Assembly (NCBI RefSeq): GCF_002849615.1
Contig: NZ_PDNV01000006.1
Span: 62,001-126,000, forward strand
DNA length: 64,000 bases
Direction: 5' to 3'
Source: Pollutimonas nitritireducens
GTDB taxonomy: Bacteria > Pseudomonadota > Gammaproteobacteria > Burkholderiales > Burkholderiaceae_B
In this document: positions 18,508 through 29,196 of the stretch, in pieces
How positions within the stretch are numbered: position 1 is the first letter of the stretch
How the letters are laid out: each line of letters starts with the position of its first letter
Made by a program: the position numbers and the translations under genes
Notes under the pieces: generated by a model
Told to the model about the DNA's origin: nothing
Seen by the model: only the letters and a program-made list of their open reading frames with translations
The model's database searches: none

Positions 18508-18693
18508 ATGAACACCCCAGGCAACGACATCCGTTTAACCGACGAACTCGAACGTCAACTAATGATGCAAGCCATCGAAGAACAGTTCCGCTTCAAGCCC
18601 ATGGTTGCATTGAAAGGCTTGGTCGCCAAGGTTGCGACACTATTTCCTGCCAGCAAGAAGGCAAGTCCCCAGACTGCTCATACAGCAAGCTGA
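18508..18693 (+). CDS. Small protein of unknown function, 61 residues
   Basis: I do not recognise this protein. It has a charged N-terminal half (DIRLTDELERQLMMQAIEEQF) that may form an amphipathic helix, then a short moderately hydrophobic stretch (MVALKGLVAKVATLF) and a polar Ser/Lys/Thr tail. There is no signal peptide and no Cys. AGAGG precedes the ATG, a strong promoter with twin palindromes lies upstream, and a terminator follows, so it is a well-formed single-gene unit. Its regulation looks deliberate even though its role is unknown. Confidence 0.65.
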   Translation: MNTPGNDIRLTDELERQLMMQAIEEQFRFKPMVALKGLVAKVATLFPASKKASPQTAHTAS

Positions 18694-18739
18694 ATACTGG
18701 CACACAGGAAGCAATGCAGCGCGACAAGCGCTCGCAATC

Positions 18740-18763
18740 AAAGCCGCGTCAGCGGCTTTTTTT
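18740..18763 (+). terminator. Rho-independent terminator after the 61-residue gene
   Basis: AAGCCGC (18741-18747) pairs with GCGGCTT (18752-18758) around GTCA, followed by a T-run to 18763. It separates the small gene from the RDD gene. Confidence 0.9.
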
Positions 18764-18822
18764 CATTATGACGCATAAGTGCGTGATAATAGCGCCCATC
18801 GCCTGCTTTAGATATCGTAGCC

Positions 18823-19353
18823 ATGCAAACCTCTCCTGCCCCGACAACCCCAACTTCCATCGTGTCAAGTCGCCTGCGGCGCTTCGCCTGCATGATGTAC
18901 GAGGCTGTGTTGCTGTTCGGTGTCATCTTCCTCGCCAGCTATCTCTTCGATACGCTGACGCAAAGTCGCGATGCCCTGATGCTGCGGCACGGCCGGCAGG
19001 CGATCGTGTTTCTAGCCGTGGGCGTGTACTTCATCATGTGCTGGCGCAAGCGCGGCCAGACGCTGCCAATGAAGACATGGAATATCCGTCTGATCGACCG
19101 CAATGGACTCAGTCCGACGCTTGGCCGCCTCATCGTCCGATACGTGCTGCTGTGGCCGCTGCCGCTGCTGGCTTCCCTCCTCGTCCTGCTCGCCTCGCGA
19201 ATGACCGGCTATAGCTCGACGGATCTCCTGATTGTTTTCGCCCCATTCAGCATCTTTGTCTGGACGTGGTTCGATCCCGAGCAACAATTCCTGCATGACC
19301 GCCTCCTCGGTACCCGCTTGATCGATGTACAGAAGGCTCGACAGTCGGTATAA
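18823..19353 (+). CDS. RDD family membrane protein
   Basis: This 176-residue protein has three or four hydrophobic helices. It shows the RDD pattern: Arg20 in the first helix, LPMKTWNIRLIDRNG with an Arg in the middle loop, and FLHDRLLGTRLID at the end, which is the commonest RDD C-terminal motif. The first conserved Asp is replaced by Glu27. RDD proteins are poorly understood; some take part in Na+/H+ exchange. The gene has its own start after the terminator at 18763, with a GATAAT -10-like box at 18785 and only a poor -35. Confidence 0.82.
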   Translation: MQTSPAPTTPTSIVSSRLRRFACMMYEAVLLFGVIFLASYLFDTLTQSRDALMLRHGRQAIVFLAVGVYFIMCWRKRGQTLPMKTWNIRLIDRNGLSPTLGRLIVRYVLLWPLPLLASLLVLLASRMTGYSSTDLLIVFAPFSIFVWTWFDPEQQFLHDRLLGTRLIDVQKARQSV

Positions 19354-19373
19354 ACCCTAGGGTGCTAGGGTTT
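19352..19373 (+). terminator. Inverted repeat overlapping the RDD stop codon
   Basis: AAACCCTAG (19352-19360) pairs with CTAGGGTTT (19365-19373) around GGTG and overlaps the stop codon. The T-run is short, so termination is only likely. Its AACCCTA/TAGGGTT half-sites also occur in the twin-palindrome element at 18451-18467, so it could be a protein-binding site instead. Confidence 0.5.
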
Positions 19374-19467
19374 CTAAGTAATGGGGATTGCGCAGTTCCT
19401 GCTTGTCGTTCATGCTTGCGATAAAGGAATTTGCGCCTTCCGTATGCCTTAGTTGAACCCAAAGCCA

Positions 19468-21141
19468 ATGAACGACCAATATTCGGTGCTGTACCCGACT
19501 TACCACTGGTTTGTCCCATCACAATTCAACATTGCACAGGCGTGCGTACACCGCTGGGCTGAAAACCCACAGGAAGGCCGACGTATCGCCATCTATCACG
19601 AAACCGAAGTCGGACAGCGTGAAATCTGGACGTATTCCCGGCTTTCAGAAACCACCAACAAGTTATCCAATGGCCTGGTCAAAATGGGTGTCCAGCCAGG
19701 CGCTCGTGTGGCGGTCATCATGGGACAGCGCCCCGAAGCCGTAGCGGCGTACATGGCTGTTTTCAGTGTCGGGGCGATAGCAGTTCCGCTGCAAACGCTC
19801 ATCGGCGCGGATGGTCTGGCAACACGGCTGCGCGACGCCGATGCGCGCGTCGCCATCGTCGATGCCACGACCGCCCCCGACCTGCTGCAGGCGCAAGCTC
19901 AGTGCGCCACACTATCGCAAATCGTCGCACTGGGGTTTGAGCACGAAACCGTCATACCCTGGCGTAGCTTGCTTGCGCGGCAGCCTTCCGAATTCAAAAG
20001 CATTGCAACAAAATCCGACACCGCCGCATTGTTGCTCTACACGGCCGGAACAGCAGGCGCCCCGAAAGGCGCGCTTCTGGCCCATGGGTCCCTTATCGGG
20101 ACCCTGCCTGGCTTTGTCGCGGCACAAAACTGGTATCCGCTGAAAGGCGACGTGTTCTGGAGCCCCACCGAATGGGCCCGCGGCACCGGCCTGATGAATG
20201 CCTTGTTGCCGCCTCTCTATTTCGGACAGAGCCTGGTTGGAACACTGGGCGATTTTTCACCGACCCGCTGCCTGGAGGTCATGGAGCGCTACCGCGTGAC
20301 AAACGCCTTCCTGCTTCCCAAGGCCATCAAACTCATCATGCACCACATACCGGCGCCACGCGACCGATACCAGCTTGCCTTGCGCGCCATCATGGCATCC
20401 GGCGAAAGCCTGGATGCCGGAGCATTCGAATGGTGTCGAAAGGCGCTGGGTGTGACGCCCAACGAAGTGTTTGGACAAACCGAAATGAACGCCGTCATCG
20501 GCAACAGCCACAAAAAATGGCCCGCCAAGCCGGGCAGCATCGGCAGACCTTATCCCGGACATCAGGTTACCGTCCTGGATTCGCGTGGCGAAAGATGCGC
20601 AGTGGGGGCGGTGGGCGAAATCGCGCTCAATCGTTACGATATTCACAAACACCCCGATCCCGCCTTGTTCCTGGGCTATTGGCGCAACGAGACAGCAACG
20701 CAAAGCAAATTTTCCGGAGATTGGTGCCTGACCGGTGATCTTGCTTCAATCGATGAGGACGGCTACCTGTGGTATGCCGGGCGCAGCGACGATAGTTTCC
20801 GGAGTTCCGGCCACCGAATCGGACCGGGAGAAATCGAAAACTGCCTGTTGGGCCATTCCGCCGTGTCAAGCGCCGCGGTCGTCCCCAAGCCGGACAGCCA
20901 CCGAGGTGCACTGGTTAAAGCCTATGTGGTGTTGCGCAACTGCGCCAAGGGCCTCGACGCCCAGGTTCTCCAGAAAGAGCTGCAAGAACATGTCAGGACC
21001 CGCCTTGCTTCTTATCAGACGCCGCGCGAAATTGAATTCGTCGATACCCTGCCGCTGACCAATACCGGTAACATACGGCGTCATATTTTGCGGGCGCGCG
21101 AGCAGCAACGCAGCGCGACCGTTGCCGCAGCCCGCAAGTAG
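19468..21141 (+). CDS. Acyl-CoA-synthetase-like AMP-binding protein lacking the catalytic lysine
   Basis: This 557-residue protein has the full ANL-superfamily fold and resembles medium-chain acyl-CoA synthetases. Seen in order: a P-loop reading YTAGTAGAPKG (191-201, where YTSGTTGxPKG is usual), NEVFGQTEMN, TGDLASIDEDGY, and the hinge region YAGRSDD with SGHRIGPGEIE. The C-terminal motif reads LTNTGNIRR: residue 535 (codon AAC at 21070) is Asn where the adenylation lysine is expected. Acs in this window keeps that Lys (624). The protein may therefore not make acyl-adenylates, or may use a different residue. ATG at 19468 is preferred over TTG at 19453; neither has a good Shine-Dalgarno. Confidence 0.82.
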   Translation: MNDQYSVLYPTYHWFVPSQFNIAQACVHRWAENPQEGRRIAIYHETEVGQREIWTYSRLSETTNKLSNGLVKMGVQPGARVAVIMGQRPEAVAAYMAVFSVGAIAVPLQTLIGADGLATRLRDADARVAIVDATTAPDLLQAQAQCATLSQIVALGFEHETVIPWRSLLARQPSEFKSIATKSDTAALLLYTAGTAGAPKGALLAHGSLIGTLPGFVAAQNWYPLKGDVFWSPTEWARGTGLMNALLPPLYFGQSLVGTLGDFSPTRCLEVMERYRVTNAFLLPKAIKLIMHHIPAPRDRYQLALRAIMASGESLDAGAFEWCRKALGVTPNEVFGQTEMNAVIGNSHKKWPAKPGSIGRPYPGHQVTVLDSRGERCAVGAVGEIALNRYDIHKHPDPALFLGYWRNETATQSKFSGDWCLTGDLASIDEDGYLWYAGRSDDSFRSSGHRIGPGEIENCLLGHSAVSSAAVVPKPDSHRGALVKAYVVLRNCAKGLDAQVLQKELQEHVRTRLASYQTPREIEFVDTLPLTNTGNIRRHILRAREQQRSATVAAARK

Positions 21142-21195
21142 ACGGGTATACATCCGCGTGGCGGCACGTTTGGCTTATGGGCTAAAATTTCGTCC

Positions 21196-22131
21196 ATGAC
21201 TGATCAATTTAAAAAGTATCTCTTACCTGACCACAGCACCCGGGTCCAGGCCGTAAAACTCACATCTGCCTGGCAAGCCGGCCTGGTGCACCAGCACTAT
21301 CCTGACTGCGTACGGCGCCTGCTCGGCGAATTGGTGTCCGCCGCAGTGTTGCTGGCCACGAACATAAAGTTCGATGGATCGCTGGTGCTGCAATTGCAGG
21401 GCGACGGCCCCATTGCGCTGGTGGTCGTAGAATGCACTGCGGACTTGTCCATACGCGCCACGGTGACGCTGCGCGAAGGCCATGAAATACCGGCGGACGG
21501 GACACTGCAGTCGCTGCTGAATGCACAAGGCAAGGGCCGTTTCGTTGTAGTGCTTGACCCGAATCGTGACACCACCGATCTGGAGCCCTATCAGGGTATC
21601 GTCCCTTTGGAGGGCGTATCGGTTGCACAGGTGCTCGAACTCTATATGCGCAATTCCGAACAGCTCGACACCCGTATCTGGCTGGCATCCGACGCGCAGA
21701 ATTCGGCCGGCTTGTTGCTGCAGCGTTTGCCCAACCACGGTGGTGTGGCCGGAAACGACCAGGAAGCGGCTGATGAAGCGCGCGAGGAAACCTGGACACG
21801 TATCTGCCACCTCGCCGGCACTGTAAAGTACGATGAGCTGCTGGCGCTCGACACTGACACCCTGATCCATCGTCTGTTCTGGGAAGAGGATCTTATCGTC
21901 TTCGAACCTCAAGAGGTCCGATGGCACTGTCCCTGCACGCGCGAACGCGTCGCCAACATGCTGCGCATGCTGGGTCGCGCAGAAATTGAGGACATACTCA
22001 CCGAACGCGAGGTGATTGACATTTCCTGCAGCTTCTGCGGCAAGCCATATCAGTTCGACGCCGTGGATTGTGCCGGGCTGTTCGTCGAAAACCTGGATAC
22101 CTCTCACGGCGAGCACAAGTCGGTCCACTGA
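21196..22131 (+). CDS. hslO: Redox-regulated chaperone Hsp33
   Basis: This 311-residue cytosolic holdase is switched on by oxidation of its zinc-bound cysteines. The four zinc ligands are Cys245 and Cys247 (HCPCTRERV) and Cys278 and Cys281 (CSFCGKPYQF). The N-terminal domain starts with the usual DQFKKYLLPDHSTRVQAV. The C-terminal domain EREVIDISCSFCG is intact, so the switch should work. Length is near the family norm. It begins 54 bases after the AMP-ligase-like gene. Confidence 0.96.
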   Translation: MTDQFKKYLLPDHSTRVQAVKLTSAWQAGLVHQHYPDCVRRLLGELVSAAVLLATNIKFDGSLVLQLQGDGPIALVVVECTADLSIRATVTLREGHEIPADGTLQSLLNAQGKGRFVVVLDPNRDTTDLEPYQGIVPLEGVSVAQVLELYMRNSEQLDTRIWLASDAQNSAGLLLQRLPNHGGVAGNDQEAADEAREETWTRICHLAGTVKYDELLALDTDTLIHRLFWEEDLIVFEPQEVRWHCPCTRERVANMLRMLGRAEIEDILTEREVIDISCSFCGKPYQFDAVDCAGLFVENLDTSHGEHKSVH

Positions 22132-22210
22132 AGGGGCGCGCCGGTAGATGTGCCGTTCTTAAGCACTATCCACAATCGACTGGTCTTTCGGCCGGCGCCA
22201 TACTGCCCCG

Positions 22211-23353
22211 ATGCGCCCGAACCATGCCCCACTTCGAACAGATCCACGCGGTACTTCGCGCCCGTGGCGCTACTTCGCCCGGGCGCCAGAACGCCAGGCT
22301 GGTACCAGCCTCATCGAATTCTTCGTCGCGGCCATACCTATCCTGCTGATCGGCATGGGCAGCATAGAAATTTCACAATGGTTCTTCAAGCGCCAGGCCC
22401 TCAGCCTTGCCCTGCTCGAGGCCGGTCGCGCAGCCATCACGGCACATGCCAGTCCCCGGATTATTGAATCGGCATTCGAAAAAGCATTGCTGCCCCTGTT
22501 CAGCACCGGGGCCCCGTCTACCGAATCCGGGTCTGGCGCGACCCGGTCTAGCGCGACCCGGTCTAGCGCGACCCGGTCCGGTGCGACGCGATCACAATAT
22601 GATGCCGTTCAACGATTGGAGCAGGCCCTGGCAGAACGCCGACTGCTGACCGGGGCTGCGCCCTGGCGTATCGAGATTCTCTCGCCAACGCGCCTGGCCT
22701 TTCTCGATTTTTCCGATCCCGCGCTGCCCATTGCGCAGGAAACAGGGTTGCATGCCATCAACAACAACTATCTGGCCGAACAGTCGCAACACGCCATGGC
22801 ACAGGGTTGGGCGGCTGCCCGTGGCCCCGAATCGGGCCAGGACATCCTGCAAGCCAATACGCTGGTATTGCGACTGACCTATTTGCATGAACCCATCCTG
22901 CCTGGCATCAAGGGGCTGATGCGGCTCCTGGGTTCGCAAGGCGGCTCATATGGCCAGAACGCCATGGCTCGCGGGGGCTACCTTCCAATCGTGCAAGATA
23001 TGGCCCTGGTCATGCAATCTCATCCGGTCGACTGGCCATCGCTCAGCAATGGCAAGGTCGTCAAACATCAGATGGCGCCGTCAGGATTGCCGACCGCCAT
23101 GGAAGATTGCCGGGGTTTATGGTGCATGGACGTGCCTTCGATTGCCGCAACCCGCGCAATAGCGCAGCCCTCTGCGGAAAGCGCGCTGCCTCGGTGGCCT
23201 TCGGTCGAAAATTCGCAGCCAGCCGACACGGCAGCCACGGGTGTCTTGCCAGGCAATGCCGCAGATGCTCCGGTGCCTGCCACCACTGTTTCCGGCCCGG
23301 CCGTAGCGGCCGATGATCCGGCTTGCGGAGTCATCTTGTGTTGTGCGGTTTAG
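22211..23353 (+). CDS. TadE-like membrane-anchored protein, isolated copy
   Basis: This 380-residue protein has one hydrophobic segment near the N-terminus (TSLIEFFVAAIPILLIGMGSI), preceded by a basic, Arg-rich stretch. The Glu inside that segment and its position match TadE/TadG-type pseudopilins. The remainder is probably outside the membrane. A 15-bp tandem repeat at 22532-22591 adds a GATRS/SATRS array. Cysteines occur in EDCRGLWC and at the end in CGVILCC. No other tad gene (ATPase, platform, secretin) is in the window. The start is uncertain as no Shine-Dalgarno is seen. It meets ftsB tail to tail with overlapping stops. Confidence 0.6.
   Translation: MRPNHAPLRTDPRGTSRPWRYFARAPERQAGTSLIEFFVAAIPILLIGMGSIEISQWFFKRQALSLALLEAGRAAITAHASPRIIESAFEKALLPLFSTGAPSTESGSGATRSSATRSSATRSGATRSQYDAVQRLEQALAERRLLTGAAPWRIEILSPTRLAFLDFSDPALPIAQETGLHAINNNYLAEQSQHAMAQGWAAARGPESGQDILQANTLVLRLTYLHEPILPGIKGLMRLLGSQGGSYGQNAMARGGYLPIVQDMALVMQSHPVDWPSLSNGKVVKHQMAPSGLPTAMEDCRGLWCMDVPSIAATRAIAQPSAESALPRWPSVENSQPADTAATGVLPGNAADAPVPATTVSGPAVAADDPACGVILCCAV
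22532..22591 (+). repeat. 15-bp tandem repeat, 4 copies, inside the TadE-like gene
   Basis: Four units at 22532, 22547, 22562 and 22577 follow TCTAGCGCGACCCGG. The two middle units are identical and the outer ones differ by a few bases. They encode a five-residue Ser/Ala-Thr-Arg repeat in frame. Confidence 0.9.
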
Positions 23354-23676
23354 TTTCCAGGTTTCACAGGAATCCGGGGTGTTCTGATCTCCGGCTCGTT
23401 CTCATGCGGCGCAAGTATCTGCACGAATACCTCGCCCTCCTTGATCATGCCCAGTTCAGCCCGCGCGCGTTCCTCGATGGCCGCTTTACCCGATTTGAGA
23501 TCCTGCACTTCCGCCTGCAGTGCATTATTGCGGGCAACCAGCGCTTCATTGGTCTCTTGCTGGCTCGTTGCCTTTCGTTCAAGTTCCTGCACGCGCAGCC
23601 ACCCGCCCTTCCCCCACCAGAGCGGGTATTGGGTAATAGCGGTCAACAAGACCAGAACGATAAGTAGCAGTCGCAT
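23350..23676 (-). CDS. ftsB: Cell division protein FtsB
   Basis: This 108-residue bitopic protein has a short cytoplasmic start, one membrane helix (about 3-19), the conserved QYPLWWGKGGW just after it, and a coiled coil (about 28-65). It matches FtsB, which joins FtsL and FtsQ in the divisome and helps activate septal peptidoglycan synthesis. It lies 47 bases downstream of eno on the same strand, the normal proteobacterial neighbour. The C-terminal tail after IKEGEVFVQIL is Pro-rich. Its stop overlaps the stop of the convergent TadE-like gene. Confidence 0.94.
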   Translation of the reverse strand: MRLLLIVLVLLTAITQYPLWWGKGGWLRVQELERKATSQQETNEALVARNNALQAEVQDLKSGKAAIEERARAELGMIKEGEVFVQILAPHENEPEIRTPRIPVKPGN

Positions 23677-23723
23677 GCTCTACACAGGAAACAGCCCGGC
23701 CGCAGCCCGGCTGTCGACCCGGC

Positions 23724-25070
<1,347 letters not shown>

Positions 25071-25221
25071 CTATTGACCAGCGCTGCGACACCACACGCA
25101 AACGACCGATTGTACCTGTGCCTCGCATGCTGAGGCTTCCCTTAGTTTAAAAGATTAGAAATTTTATTTTCTGTCACGCCCTGGACTGATGCAACCCCCC
25201 CCGCCGGGGAGACATTCCGGA

Positions 25222-25671
25222 TCAGGATTGCGTGTCGGCGGGGCTTGCCGCCTCCTGACGCAGACGCTGTTCAAGAATGCTTAACATCGTTCCAAGCGCT
25301 TGCATGTCATCGGCCGACAAGTCGGACAACGCCCGTTCAATAAACGCGGACCGACGGGGCATGGCCTGCGTCACGACGACCCTGCCTGCATCCGTCAATG
25401 CGACATTCGTGAGTCTGTTGTCCTGGGTGTCGTTATGTCGTTCGATCCACCCCTTTTTTTCGATGACCTTGATCTGGCGCGTGAGCGCTGCGGGATCGAT
25501 CCGCAACACATGCGCGAGCTGCTTCTGGGAGGTTTCACCGCACTGGTGCAAATGCAGCAGTATCCGCCAACGCGGCATCGAGTGCCCTATATTGGCCTCG
25601 AAGGCCGACATCATTGCACGATAGGTGCGCCCGAGCTGCTGCATGACATGCAGTTGCGGGATATCGCTCAT
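25222..25671 (-). CDS. MarR family transcriptional regulator
   Basis: This 149-residue winged-helix protein has the MarR core: a dimerisation helix at each end, recognition helix region TSQKQLAHVLRIDPAALTRQIKVIEKKG and wing ERHNDTQDNRLTNVALTDAG. The start is the ATG at 25671, which overlaps the stop of the upstream MFS gene (ATGA); an in-frame ATG at 25755 lies inside that gene. Being translated from the same mRNA as an exporter, it probably represses the pair and is released by an exporter substrate. A TTGACTTATCAA repeat downstream of the promoter is a candidate target. Confidence 0.9.
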   Translation of the reverse strand: MSDIPQLHVMQQLGRTYRAMMSAFEANIGHSMPRWRILLHLHQCGETSQKQLAHVLRIDPAALTRQIKVIEKKGWIERHNDTQDNRLTNVALTDAGRVVVTQAMPRRSAFIERALSDLSADDMQALGTMLSILEQRLRQEAASPADTQS

Positions 25672-27284
25672 GAACGTCCCCTTGTCGGCGGCGCGGGCTG
25701 GTCGCTGGCGGCAACGGTGCGCGAGAAACTTATCCGCGGCACGCGATACACCCATGCAAGAGCGATCAGGGCAGTCAACAAGGTCAGCGTCAACCCGCTA
25801 TGAACGGCCGAGACCAGCGACGTGCGGGCGATCTCTATCAAGGCATCGCCTTGTAGTCCCGCATCTCGCATCTGGATGATAAAGTCATTCTGGACGGCCT
25901 GACTGACCAACACTTGCGGATCTTCCAGCAAGGCCATCCATGATGTGCCGTCCCCCTGCGGGATGGATTGACGCACCGAGCCGGCGTGATAGTGTCCCAC
26001 CACGGTGCCAACCAGAGCCAGGCCGAACATGCCGCCTATCATCCTTACCGATTGCAAAAGCGCAGTAGAGATGCCCAGCAGCGCCCGGCCGGCAGTCTCC
26101 TGGGCGAAGACCGTGAGGTTGGGCATGACGAAACCCAGGCCTGTACCGCCGAGCATCATATAGACGGCAACGACCCAATGCGAGGTGGTTTTTTGCGTTA
26201 CCACCATTCCGGCGCATGCGAGGACCATAAGGCCAAACCCGAGATACAGTATGTGATTGGGAGAGTTCAGACGCACAACGATGCGGCTATTGGCGATACT
26301 GCCGACGGTTATGAACACGACCAAAGGAGTGATAAGCAAGCCCACCTGCTGCGGACTCAAGCCGAACCCGCCCTGTAGCAACAGCGGCAGATAGAACAGC
26401 AAGGTGAACATCACGAAACCCGTGAACAGTGAAAGAAAGAACAAGGCAACCAGACTCTTGTTGCGAAACATATCGGGCGGCAGCAAGGGCTCTTCGCAGC
26501 GCTTCTCCCAATAGATCAGTACAGCGAAAGCGGCAACCGAGAATAAGCCCAGCAAAACCATGGACAGGCTCGCGCCATGCAGGGGCACCAGTTCCACGAA
26601 GACCTGCAAGCTGCCCAGGCCAAGCGCAATCAAGCCCGCACCCTGCCAATCCAGTCGGATCCTGCCGCGCTGCGCTTGCTTGATATGAGGAAGGAAGCGC
26701 CAGATGAAATACAGTCCAACGACCCCTATTGGCAAATTGACATAGAACACCGAACGCCAGCCCATGTAATGCGTAAGGAACCCCCCCAGAGACGGGCCGA
26801 AAGCGTTGGCGATGCCAAAGGAAGCCGTCAGCAACACCTGCCAGCGCAGGCGGACATGGGTGTCGGTAAACAGGTCAGGAACGCAAGCGAACGCAGTGCC
26901 GATCAGCATTCCGCCACCTATGCCTTGCAATGCGCGTCCAAGCACCAGCTGCAACATGGTTTCGGCAATGCCGCACAGGGCGGAAGCGACGGTGAACACG
27001 ATAATTGATGCGATGACAAACGGCTTGCGTCCATGGAAATCACCCAGGCGACCGAAGATCGGGATGGTGATGACGGAAGTGAGCAGATAGGAAGTCGCCA
27101 CCCAGGCATACAATTCAAACCCGTTTAGCTCGGCGACTATTGTGGGCAGCGCAGTGCCTACGACTGTTTGGTCGACCGCAACGAGCATCGTAACAAAACA
27201 GAGGCCCAGCATCGCAAGCAAGGACTGGCGCACCGGAAGAACACGCCCGTTGTCGGGCGACTCCAGCGAAGGCCGTGGCGACAT
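25668..27284 (-). CDS. DHA2 family (EmrB/QacA-type) multidrug MFS exporter
   Basis: This 538-residue protein has about fourteen membrane helices. The start of helix 1 (VAVDQTVVGTALPTIVAEL) is the DHA2 motif, motif A-like GRLGDFHGRKP follows, and GRALQGIGGGMLIG and ANAFGPSLGGFL are the usual exporter motifs. It would expel hydrophobic drugs or metabolites by proton antiport. The ATG at 27284 is chosen because AAGGG lies six bases upstream of it; the ATG at 27305 would place that site inside the gene. It is coupled to marR by ATGA. No membrane-fusion partner (EmrA) is adjacent. Confidence 0.92.
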   Translation of the reverse strand: MSPRPSLESPDNGRVLPVRQSLLAMLGLCFVTMLVAVDQTVVGTALPTIVAELNGFELYAWVATSYLLTSVITIPIFGRLGDFHGRKPFVIASIIVFTVASALCGIAETMLQLVLGRALQGIGGGMLIGTAFACVPDLFTDTHVRLRWQVLLTASFGIANAFGPSLGGFLTHYMGWRSVFYVNLPIGVVGLYFIWRFLPHIKQAQRGRIRLDWQGAGLIALGLGSLQVFVELVPLHGASLSMVLLGLFSVAAFAVLIYWEKRCEEPLLPPDMFRNKSLVALFFLSLFTGFVMFTLLFYLPLLLQGGFGLSPQQVGLLITPLVVFITVGSIANSRIVVRLNSPNHILYLGFGLMVLACAGMVVTQKTTSHWVVAVYMMLGGTGLGFVMPNLTVFAQETAGRALLGISTALLQSVRMIGGMFGLALVGTVVGHYHAGSVRQSIPQGDGTSWMALLEDPQVLVSQAVQNDFIIQMRDAGLQGDALIEIARTSLVSAVHSGLTLTLLTALIALAWVYRVPRISFSRTVAASDQPAPPTRGRS

Positions 27285-27293
27285 GTAAATCCC

Positions 27294-27305
27294 TTGATAA
27301 GTCAA
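27294..27305. promoter_or_regulatory. Candidate MarR operator TTGACTTATCAA
   Basis: On the minus strand TTGA and TCAA form 4-base arms around CTTA, just upstream of the MFS Shine-Dalgarno and about 18 bases downstream of the -10 box. Short arms make this a weak call, supported by its position in a self-regulated marR operon. Confidence 0.35.
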
Positions 27306-27322
27306 TAATTGCTACGTCCAGC

Positions 27323-27350
27323 ATTTTAGCGCGGCGAGGCCGGATGGCAA
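27323..27350 (-). promoter_or_regulatory. Promoter of the MFS-marR pair
   Basis: Read on the minus strand, TTGCCA (27350-27345) and TAAAAT (27328-27323) are separated by 16 bases. Each hexamer matches five of six consensus positions. Confidence 0.65.
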
Positions 27351-27416
27351 AAGAATATCGGATGTGGGTCCGACACACCGTGAAGGACCAGTCCTGAACC
27401 TGGATACTGCGCAGGA

Positions 27417-29168
<1,752 letters not shown>

Positions 29169-29196
29169 TCATTCCGGACGAATAAAGAAGTTTTGA

